64,000 bases of DNA from Lanius collurio (Eukaryota > Chordata > Aves > Passeriformes > Laniidae): assembly GCA_020086605.1 (NCBI GenBank), contig JACBWW010000041.1:1905947-1969946 (forward strand), given 5' to 3'. The stretch's first letter is position 1. Each line of letters opens with the position of its first letter. The notes below the pieces were generated by a model. That model saw only the letters and a list, made by a program, of their open reading frames with translations. It was not told the DNA's origin and ran no database searches. A program made the translations under genes and the position numbers. Below are positions 37,801-49,800 of this stretch, piece after piece.

Positions 37801-40800
37801 ACAGTTTGCTTGATGGCTGCTCTGTTTGAGCACAGGAGGGCCAGTTGCCACCTTGCAAAGGGCAAGGCAAAAGTAACCAGAAGGGTGGGGATGCTCCTAA
37901 AACATTTTTTCCATGGTGAAGGCTGGCCTAGGAGTCACCTGAAGGAGTGAGATTATGGCAGTGACTGTGTTGGCTCTACCTAAACTTGCCATGTTCCCCC
38001 TGGCAGGTTTTTGGCCTTCACCAATCCCACTGGAAGCTTTGGAAAGGACATGGCTGATTCTATGCCTCTGCCAGGAATAACTTGCTTCCTATAACCTGGG
38101 ATCATGTTTGCTTTCTGCATGGATGTCATGCTCATCCTGGCACTGCCAGTGCCCATCTTTCTCCTGTTACTTCTACATGCTGAGCTCAGTGACTGTACTT
38201 TTTCTTATTTTTAGGAACTGGCAGCATGGCCTTGTAGTTTGTAGCACTGAATTTCCATCTGCTTCAAGTACTCTGAACATCAAGGTCACCAGATATTCTA
38301 ATTTGTCTCAACATAAGATATTACTTGGAAAAATAAAAGTTCTATGTGATCTGTCAAGTACAACCTGGTCTGCAGACTTGCATCACTCTCACAAGATTTA
38401 GATCAGATATCAGGAAAAAAAAGAGAAAGATTCTGGTGTAGAAATGATCAAATTTGAACTAACTTATTTCCAGTACAGGGTTCAACTGATGGTAAAATAT
38501 GCCTCACAATCTTGAGTAGATGCCACTTAATCATTTGCATTTGAAACTTGACAGTGACATGCCACATGGCTCGAAAGAAAATATCTAAAATATTGAGTTA
38601 AAGTAAGGGCTTGTGAACAGCAGAGAGCACAATTCAGCCCTGCAGCAGCCAGGGTTGGCTGAAACACGCTCCAGTCCAAGACTGCACACGTTAATAATTC
38701 AGTTATCTCATATCCACTGTCTGCTGCATGTACGGTTCAAAAAGCTCAGCTCTCCACCCTGATTAGTCACAATAATTACAGTTTAAAATGCCTTCTTTCC
38801 ACCTCACTCACTCATTTCCATGTACTCAGGGGTGAGTCCAGCAAAGGGCTCCAGGTTATAGTCCACTTCGTAACGCTGCTTTTTCTTCATGTGCTCTTCA
38901 TGGTCCAGAGAACGCCGGCGCTTCAATTTCAAGTATCGTATAAACTTCTTCATTTTTCTGAGGGAAATGGAGATCATTTGCTGAGCACTCCATTCTGCTC
39001 ACTCAGCCCTCATTTCTCAGTTATTTTACATTAACAGGCACATTAATTTGGGGAAAAAAAATCCAAAAAACGAACAGCAGTTGCTACTTACGGGATGCCG
39101 ATCTCAAACAAATTGTTCTGGATCAGCTGCTTGCCCAACATGATAATACTGAGCTGGATACACAGCTCCATGAGGCAGCCTCCTGGGGCACACTGAGGTG
39201 GACAGAGGAGAGGTCAGTCAGAAGATCTCCTCCATCCCCGTGGCAGGGGTAGAGGGTGCTCCCATCCATCCAACACAATCCCAGACAGGACAGAAATTCC
39301 ATTACCTCTTCCATCCGGAAGGAATGGAAAATGTAGACGTAGTCTCCTGGACGTCCAACAAATCTAGGGCACAATGGTAAGAGTTATAAACATCAGATGG
39401 ATTTTATACTTTCCATATTTGATTCCTAAAGTAATTTATGTCATACTCCATGTGTTGGAGTGGGATCACCTAAAGCTGAGGCCTGAAAAGGCCTCCAACA
39501 AGCTGAAACCCCAAACAGCCCTTCCATGACTCACCGGCCCTTGAAGAAAGCCACGTAGAAAATGGGGGTGTAGGCATTGACAAATTTCAGCAGGAAAGCC
39601 TTGAAAATCAGCCGCTCCTCGAAGTTCTTGTCGGTCTTTGGTACCTCTGGAACCAAAGAAATGTTAAGGAATTATCCTACCTGGAAACATTTCAAGATCT
39701 TATAAATGCGTGTTTTGGAGAACATCAGCCACCTTTTAAACAAAGTTTTATATATATATACAAAAGCTGTGGCTGTACTGAGGTCAGTGGTCAATTTGCT
39801 GAGGATCTTATAAATGTGTGTTTTGGAGAACATCAGCCACCTTTTAAACAAAGTTTTATATATCTATACAAAAGCTGTGGCTGTACTGAGGTCAGTGGTC
39901 AATTTGCTGAGGATCCCACCAGTCAGACATGTTACAGCAGCAATTCCAGTTGCATTCCACACCTGCCTGACCTGCATGACAATCATTTGTAGATGGGCGA
40001 CAACTTAAACCCAAAAAGATTTCCGGACCTTTTTGTTACTGATAATTTTTTGGAAATAATTAAAAAAAAAAAACAAAAAAGAAAGTTCTACAGCGGAACT
40101 TTAGCCCCAATTTTGAACTCCCTTTGCTCACAAGCCCTGGCCACCTGGGTGCTGTGGTTTCAAGCCCCCGCAGCGAGCTGAGGGCTCCAACGCACCGATC
40201 TGCGTGAGCCACCGGGCGATGCAGCCGTACACCTCGTCCAGGATGATGATGACCACGAGGTTGATGATGACGGCGGTGGCCGTGACGGTGACGCGGACAC
40301 TCGAGCGCCCCGAGGGCGTGGAGCTGATGGCCAGGGCAGCGGCCGTGGAGATCCTGTAGATGATCACTCCGAACACGATGGCGAACGTCAGCCCCACCTG
40401 TGAGGAGGAACCGCCCAAAACTCACCAAAGATTCACCTTTAAAGGCTTTGCTTGGGATTTAGAAATACCCTGGAAGAGGGGACCTCTGGGCCACACTCCA
40501 ACCCTCCCAGTTCTGCATCAAGGCTTTGATGAACTGTGGGAAAAGATCCTCTTTTGTTACTTGAAGGTCACATGAAAAAAAATGACACCATGATGCCACA
40601 ATCACAGCCAAAAGGCTTTATTTTTTTTAAGGCACCTAAATGGAAACTCCTTGCTTAGCAGTATTAAAAAATACTACATATTACTAATTATTTATTAGTA
40701 AATATATTAAATAATCCTATAAATAATAATTGTAACTAATATAAATACTGATATTAAAAGTATTAGTGTGCTTGTTTTCAGCCCCAACACCAACAGCATA

Positions 40801-43800
40801 TACACATGGAACTTCCTCTTTGATACACAAAAAAAGCCAGATTTGAAAAAAGAAGAGTATTTCAGCTGCACTCTGCACACCAGCCTTCGAATCCCTTACT
40901 CAGGCTCGCTGTGCTTTCATAATCAGAAACTGAAATTAAATCTGAGTAAATCAACACACTTCCTGGCACAGTAAAATCCCACTCAATTTTTCAGTGCTTA
41001 AATAGAGGATTGATTTTAAAGCATGATTCTCAAAAGGTTTTGATTCTTCAGATGAAAAGATGAGATTTGTTGCATTTCTCATCTCTGAAAACACAAATAT
41101 TAAAAACTCCCAAGCCTAAACCAAAATCCCTATCCCAAGGAACCAAATTAATTGACTTAGTCTGGTGAATTTTACCTTTGGAAAGGGTTTAAGCTTCTTT
41201 TTATCTCTCTGCCAATCTGTTCCATGACTTGAATTATTATTATTTCTGTCAACATTTGTTTTAAATGCTGATGCTTTATCAGCAAATGGAAGAAGGCTGT
41301 TCTCATCATTATTTTACCTTTTCCTTGAATTAAGTGCTCTGTTTGCAATTCTCCTGGTAGATGGTATAGCTCCAAATTTGAACGATTAATTAAAAATCCT
41401 TGCAATTATGATTGCAATTGGCAATGTCATTTCTTTCCAAAAGTTTGATTATAAAATTGATGTTGGTCTCTACTTCTCGACCACTCTCTGAGAGGCCTCT
41501 CTGTGCTTTTTACATTTCATCCCATCAGTGGTGGTGGGAATTTCCATTTCTGTCACCTCATTTTCCCCTGCCCTACTTTAGTATTCTTTTTTCTTTATTG
41601 CAAAGAGACAGCAAAGTAGAAATTCAAGCTCTTGAAAATATTTTAGATCATAAACCAATAAAATGCTTGAATTTTATCACTGGGAGAAAGCCACTGGGAA
41701 CCACATCCTCATGACAAAGTTTCTATCACTTCCCTTCCATACAGTGACTCAGTAACAAAAATTTCAGGTTTTGCCAGGTGATGCTTACCATGAAGATGAT
41801 GCCAACAAAATTGGTTAAATAGGCTGGAAAACGGTCCTTCCATGTCAGCTTCTCTTTATCTGTCTAAATTTTTTTTTTGGGGGGGAGGAAAAAAAAAAGG
41901 TACATTTAATAAAGAAGGAGAGAGTGATTTTGCACATGTGATGAAAACAGAGAGGGGGAAGAAAAGGCTGGCAAACCCACAACCAGTTAGAAGATGCAGA
42001 CACAGTGTTTACAGCCACAATTCCACAGAGGCAAATTGTTTACTCCGTATCCAGGTTCAGACTGGTCAAAAGCCTGCACTGGGAGTATAAATAAATCAGA
42101 TTTTTCTGTGTACTTTTTGAAGGAAACATGCAAATAGGCTGTCAGAAACCAAGACAGTCTGTCTTACTGTTGAATATTTTCTTCTGCTTTCTCCAGAAAA
42201 ATCCCCCTCCTCCCTCTCTCCCTCCACAGTTAATATTTGCAGCTCTGCTGTTGCACAGCTGGCTCCACTGAAATACAGATTTAGGTATTAAATTAATTCA
42301 TGCTATGGAGTAGCTGCAAGGTGAACACTCAGTTGACAGGGAAGATCTAGTTTTGGTGGGTGGTAAGACTTGAAATTCCTTTGATATGAGTGATTTTTAA
42401 TGTTACCTGGCTATTGCCATGGTATTCAGTGGACTACACTAAGAATTATGGAAGGGGGCCTGGAATGAGGTGATCTTTAAGGTCCCTTCCAACTCAAAAC
42501 ATTTTGAGATTTTCTATATAACAAGTCTTTATGGTCTCTGACTTCCCTTGATCCAGACAATCAGCCACTGCCTGAATTTGGCTACAGGAAATTCATTTAG
42601 AAGAGCATTGCTCCTCTGGAGTCCTTTACAAACGTGGATGCCTGGAATTGTTTTGAAACACCAGAAAATCAGCAACAAGAGGAACATCACAGAAGATGAT
42701 GCACACGTTGTAATGCACATAAAAATACTGCTCAAATTCTATTTTTATGACATGCACGTTGTCTCAGGGAAGTGCAAGCGACTCTTTGAACACACGGCCC
42801 ATGCTCCACTGCAAACCAGAACATCCAGGATGGGAAATCCAAGATTAGCCATGCAGTGCCATTCCCAACTCATAGAACAGCCTCCCAAAAAGTGCTGAAG
42901 GAACAAGGGGAGGAAGGGGAAGAAACCCAGAACTGAATGTGAATATTAAACAAAGGTTCAACAGCCAAAAACAAATTGATTTGTGTCTTCCATAATTACT
43001 CATAATTTGAGTTTCTTCATAAGTTTGAATAAAAAGAACCAATTTCACCCCAGCCATGACTGTCTTAACTCTTTGTCTCCATTTGTTTGCTGTCTCTTCT
43101 GGAAAATATCGGTGCTTCTGATGGCAGTCAAAGGAAACAGAAAAGGGTCGGGCAATATGGCATTACAAAGCACTGCTCAATTAATTCCATTAATTAATTC
43201 CGTATTCTCTACTGACACAGCATTTAGCACAAGTGAATGCTCTGTTAGGTTGCTCAGGGCTTGGTTTTTCAGCTTTAAATTAATAAAGCACAACAGCAAC
43301 AAAAGACAAACGCTTGGCCCGAATCCTGGGGAACATCAGGCAATCCTGCAAAGGATATTCCCTTTTAAATACAGGATGGTGCTCTGCTTTCTCTTTTATG
43401 ATATATAAAGAATGTCCAAATTTTCTTCTTCCTTTAATTGTGTTTTAAATTGGGCTTCTCTTGGAAAAGCTATAAGCAATTTTGGTTTAGCTTTTAGATA
43501 CTTTTTCTTTAAGAAGGTTTCTAAGTCATCTTACAACTGTTGAATTTGAACTTTAACACACTAGATCCCAATGAAAGATAACCACCAAGTCTTTCAGAAA
43601 AAACCTCCTTTTCTCACGTTTCCCAAATTAGTAACATCCAAATTGAACACAGCCCAAAAACTTATAAATAATCTGGTTTAAAAAAAAAATCCTTTCTTAG
43701 TTGCTCAACTTTCATTCTGCAATATTAGAGGGCCACCATTCATTAATTGTCTGATTAGCCTTCCACATTTAAGACCCAAATTCTGATTATACTCAAAAGT

Positions 43801-46800
43801 ATAGCAAGTTACAGGTTTTTAGCAGAATACAGGAAAGTCTGCATTCAAAATCATTTACCCAGCCTATCACAGGGCAGCAACCCAAATTGTTTCTCTTCTG
43901 CAAGGGACTTGAAAAGGGATTTGATTTGCATAAGGCCCTGGACCACTGACACACAGCATCCTATAGATTAATGGGAACACACCACCAGCAGCACTGCAGC
44001 ATCTTTTAAGAGGAGCCCAGTGCTACTCAAGTATAAATTTATTTTAACACCCATCTCTACGTGCTGCCCCTAAAGAGTCTATCATGTAAGCTTTGTTATT
44101 GCAGTTGTATTTTCACAGGGCTGTCATAAAATCCCAATTTAGGGAATGGTTCCACGCTGTGATGCCACTGGCAACAGACACAAGAGGAAATTCTGCCAGC
44201 AGGTTTGGTTTTATGCTGGAGTTTTTACTTCTGTCATTACAACCACAGCACATGAATGGCTCAATCCTGGCAGTGAAGGGGGAATAACCTCAGGTAGGAT
44301 GGGCCAGGAGAAAAGGAGCTTTTCCAAATCTTTCTGCTGCTGACAGGAAAGGATTTCCAGCCCCAGTGAAAGGGCAGGGGAGCTGCTTGTAGGGATGGCA
44401 CCATCCCTTGGCAAGAGGCAGGGGCTCCTGGGATGAGTGGCAGCCCCCTCCTCACACTGGTGCAAAGAGCAAGGGCAAAGCCCAAGTGAGCACTGCCTCG
44501 TTCTGTGGGATAAAAGGGAAGCTGTGCTTTTAAAAGGCACAAGGTTATTGCCAAAGCTGGAATTCAGCGTGGAAGTTGGGGTTAGTACTCTTCATTAATA
44601 TTTTTATATGCAGGGAAAGTCCAGCAAGACAGAGAACTTCTCCTGAGAGGCTTTAGGTACTTTTACTGCATGGAGCAAGATGGTTTGTCACAGTTTTCTC
44701 AAACTTGATTTATTAGCATTAGAGGAGCACCCTTTGATGAGGCTCAATCAGTTTCCCTGAGCCACACTCCTGAATCTAATTAGTAAAGGCATTTCTAGAT
44801 TTAATCAGGTCTTGTGCCTGGCACGCCCCGAGCATCTCATGCATGGATGAAGATGCCTGGAATTTAAACACAGTGAGCACTGACTATTTTTTACCTATTT
44901 CTTAGTCTTGGGTCACTGCCTGCTGTAACAACCTTCTTTTTCATAAGTGAAACAAATGAATATTTTTACCATACCTCTTTATGTTTGTGTTCTTTTCTCA
45001 GGGATTTTTCTAAAACTTTCGCTTCGTATTCTGCTCTTGGATGATCCTGTGAAAGAAGTCATATTTAATTAAAAAGCAACATTACTTATTTTCTCTATCA
45101 GCTATAGATGAACTCTCTGCAGATCGATTTCTTGGTAATTTCTGGGTTTTCTAACTGAATTCCAATTCAGTTGGTATATCATTCATGTCAATTGATAGTT
45201 GACAATGACTAAAAAAATGTTAAATCTCATGTCCACAGCAGCAACTGCAGAACAATTTGGACAGCAATGTGCAGTGCTGTGTAGATTAAATTTAATATAG
45301 GAGATATGCAGCACAACCTGCAGACAGAATGGCTCATGATGCTTGGATTTTAATTACCTCTATTTTTGACAAAAGTTAAATATCAGTAACTAATTTCAGT
45401 GATCCTCAGCTCATGAGGGGATTAATTTTCTGCTGTAAGTATGCAAAATACTTGGCTTTGGGATGCCATAAAATTGTCAGGTGGGGTGTTCCCCTAATGC
45501 TGGGCTGGACAGCATCCACAGATTCTCCATCTGCATTGCAGGAGAAGGTGCAGGAAACACTTGGAAATGAGAGACAGCCAAAAGATTGAGGAAGATTCCT
45601 GGATTCAGAATTCCCAATAATTACGCATTCATAAAAGAGTCAGAATTCAAAATTATGCATTGGATGGGAAACAGAACGGAGCTGAAAAAAGTCTGAACAA
45701 GTGGAGAGGGGAAGGGTGGAAAGGCAAAGCAATCAGTGGGAGTTCTAAAGAAAATCTGATGCTCGAAAAAGGAGAAATGGAGATCAAAAGATGGCATTCA
45801 TCAGTAGAAATGGAATAAAAAAGGTAGGAGCGATTAAAAAAAAAAAAATGTTTTCCAAACCTTGACTGCCTCCTTCAGGAAACCAGAAAAAACCCACGAA
45901 AAACAAGAAAAAACAAAAAACAAATAAACAAAAATTTGATTACTGAACTGTTGCAGGTCATATTGTATTTATATATTAAAAATTACATAAAGCAAACATA
46001 GGTACAGTGGATGGTTAGACACTACCAGAGAAAAAACAGTCTATTCATGTTCCATACTAATTAACATTACTGGAAGTATTGTATGAAGCAGGCATCCCTA
46101 AAAACACCAGAAAATGAGAGACTTTGGGCTTTAGCATTTCACTCGAAATCCCAACTGTTCAACAAGATTCTAGCTTAAGTTTCCCCCCAAAACAAAACCA
46201 GAGAATCTTAAATTCTGTGCTAAACCTGTGACTGTATTATTTATCACTACCCCAAACCCAGAATAAAATATACTGTATTGACAGCTGCTGGTTTGGCTGT
46301 GCAGAGCTCTGAACTCAGACTGGAAAAATACACTTAATCCTCTCCCCTTTCATGTATGCTAACAAGTTACCAAAAATAAAGGAGCATATAGTGCCCAGGA
46401 AATAAATCCCTATATTCTCTCCCAGTAAACAGGTAAGGACCAGCACAGAGGCTGCTGGCACAGGGCACTTAAATATGCTGTGGAGGAGATAAATGTATTA
46501 AGGGGAGATAATTCCAGCAGCAAGGCTTTGGGGGCGAGGGGAGCGATGGCTGTGCCAGGCTCAGCGAGCTGCAGGGTGTCAGACTGGTGAGGTTTGGGTT
46601 TCACGTGAGCAGTGCTTGTTGTGTATCTATTTAGGACATCTGGGGACGTGACAAGGGAGGTCATCCTTCTTTTAATAACAACAGCAGGGCGAGGCTGGGG
46701 CTGGGCTCTGCTCCGGGAAGGTGTCTCCTTTATTTTTTGTGAAGCGGTAAAATCAAAACCAAAAAGGTGGGAAACAGTTTCTCAGCTGACTGAGGGTTTT

Positions 46801-49800
46801 CTCCCCTTTCCTTCTAAAACTTCATTGATTTTGAAGATCTTTTTTTTTCATACAGATTTGGCCCTTTTCTCCTTTATGCTCTCTAGCAGATTTAGCATAA
46901 ATCTGGCCAGAGATATTACTGGTTTTTTAGCCACTGCAAAAAAAACTCCACCACCTCCACACCGTGTCCCTCCCCATGCCTCAAGCCCACATGTCTGGCA
47001 ATGCTTCCTGAGGTATTTTCCAAGTCAGGGCTTGATCCTGCATCGTTAAAGTTAATGGGAATTTTTCAGTGCTTTTTTTACAGCGCTGTAACTTTATCAG
47101 CGTCAATGCACTCACTTCTGATTTACAGCAGTGGGTGATGAACGAGGTCCTTGGCTCTTGGCACCCTGACTTCAGCCCAGCAGAAGGTCTGAGCTGGATA
47201 TTCCATGCCTACACTGCTAGGTGGGACCCTGCTACACACTTCAAAAAAGAACAAACCAACCACATTTCGTGGCCATACAATTATGTTCCCTTGGCAACAG
47301 GACTGGACTAGTCATGCCCTTCCTCCAAAAACCTCAAATAGTTCATGTGTGGGGATTTTCCTTCCTTCTAACAGATGGAACCCTTGCAGGAACACGAGGC
47401 AAAGTCTGCAAGGGCAGGGCAACAGCACAGTGGAAAGCAAAGACTCAGAACTGAAGGGACAAACCTCCTCCTCTTCAAACCCAGTCAGGTCCCACCTGTA
47501 GTTGAGGCGCATCTGTTTTCTCTTCCAGTGCTCCATAAAGGTGGCAGCTGAAACAAGTTTAACACATGACACGTTGCAGATAACATATTACCACATAACT
47601 TCATTTCTGTTTTCTTTTATTCAGCAGTTGTGTCTGGCTGGGAAACACTGATGTGCCAGGGGCCAAATGTTTTATCCAGGTAAGCTGAAAAAAGGGCATT
47701 TCTACATCCACAGCTTCATGCAGGAAGATGCCTGTAATTTTTAAGGGGTCTAAGAAAGTCAGGCAGCTAAACTTATTGAAATATTTGTACATGTGACTAA
47801 TGATATTGTTGGTCTTCAACTGCCTGTTGTTTCATCTGTGAGTCCAAAAAACCTGAATCTTACCTGTACCAAATAGGAATGATGTCACCTGTATTGATGG
47901 TAGAGTTATTCCCTCAAAGATATCAAGATAAAGCATTTTTATGTCATTATAATTACGTCCATCTAGTAGTCACAACAGTGTGGTTGGCTCTAATCATCAC
48001 ACCCAAACCCAAACACTCTTGTGAAAGCTGCATGTGGGCAGGCTGTGAAAGAGGAAGCCTTTAAGGGTTTCAACCATTAAAAACCCGGCCATTTTCTTTT
48101 TGATGGAGAAGGTTCAGAGGAAAAAACCCCCTCATTAAAGCAATTTTTGAGTCCCAATGAATGATCCCAGTCTATATCAGTCTATCTGCCCCTGAGACCA
48201 AGCGAGTTCTCAGAGGACATATTTAGATGCTGGGAATACACCAGTATTGTATAATAAATAAGTGATTATGAAAGAGGCAAGTCTACCAAGAAATGGTGCT
48301 CCCAGGGGAGCTTCCCACAGTGAGTATTAACAGATGTGCTCAGAAGCACTCATATCCAGAGAAAACAGAGGCAGGGAGAGGGAAACAAAGTTGAACAGAG
48401 AGGAAAGGACACCCTCTTGACTGGAGCCAGGCTGGGGCCATGACATTCATTTGCCTTCCAAGTGAAACTCTCACGTGGAAAAGCTGAGCCCCTTCTCAAG
48501 GCTTCCTGTGAGTCAGGATGGCCAGAGCTGGGTCTTGAGAGGGTCCCTGTCATGGATCTGGAATTGCCTCCCCTCTCCTCCCCACCAGCACTTCTCACAC
48601 TGGGTGGGGGCTGCAGCTTCCATTTACAGCCAGAAATACAAAAAACGAATGAGAGGCTACTGGGAATCCTCCCGTGGCACTGGTCTACGACAGGGCAAGA
48701 GGAGAGGACAGTGTCTGGAATGTTGGGTTGTTTCAGGAGCCTCAGGGGAAGGTGCCAGGGAGCTGCAGCCCAGCTCTGCCACGAGCACCTGCACTCTCCT
48801 ATTTCAACTCCACATGAATTTACAAACACAAATTCAAAACTATGTGGAGAAAGTTCCCAGTTTTCCAGCTGAAAAAGACCTCTTTGAAACAGCATTTGTT
48901 TTATATGGTATTGTACCACAACAAAGCTTTATATTGACTCCAAAGATCTGGAGGAGTTTCACATCCCACTTCAAAACCCTCTCAAATTATGTGCAGGGCC
49001 CAGAACCTGGCTTCTGCCAATCTGCTTTGCACAGGAGTGCAAAAAAATGGATGAAGAGACCCATAAGTTGCCTGCTATGGAAAGTGAGGCAAACTGTTAC
49101 TTTTTGGACAACAGGACAACCTGCCAAAATCCATCTGGGGCTCACAATAATGGAAAATGAGGGACACTAAAGCTGACATTTGACTTCATAATAAGCTCTC
49201 TGTGCTGCAGCTAAAACAGCGTTATCCCAACCACAGACCTTGGCCAAAAATGAAAATTAAATTACGTTGAATTGTACTTAAATCAGTTCAGATGAATGGT
49301 AATGTACAAACAGTTCCCTGTGTACTGGAAGAGATAAAAGCTCAGGGTGTATTATTGGGATGAAATATAATCCAGAACAGGTTATGTTAATTCACAACAA
49401 GGTGTACAGGGTTGTGCTGCTCTCAGTGCTGCTGGGAATATGTGGCCATCAAAGCTCCTCTCCCCCAGAGCCCATCCCTGGAGAAGGGAGGTTCCCCATC
49501 CCTCCTCCAGCAGGGAGGGCAGAAACCCTCCAAACCATTCCTGAAGACTTCCTCACAAAGTTTTCATGAGAGGGTTCATGTTTTGACCCAAGTGCCCAGA
49601 AAGGGCTTAAAGCACAACGGCAGCATCAGGATCAGGAAAAGTCCCTCTCCACCACTGTTCCCTCTTCCCAGCCTCCTTGCATGATGTCTGCCTGCTGATA
49701 AACCTAATTGCATCTCGGAGCACACTCAGGAATCAATGCTGGTTTGTCCTGAAGATGCTAAAGGCCATTACACTTTCCCCCGGAGCCCTCCCCTCAGCCC

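Noticed and set aside
48350..49170. Overlapping 231-codon plus-strand and 189-codon minus-strand frames in an ANO1 intron
   Set aside because: No domain or family resemblance, both strands are open over the same DNA, and there is no codon or splice evidence. Long frames of this kind arise by chance in a window of this size.
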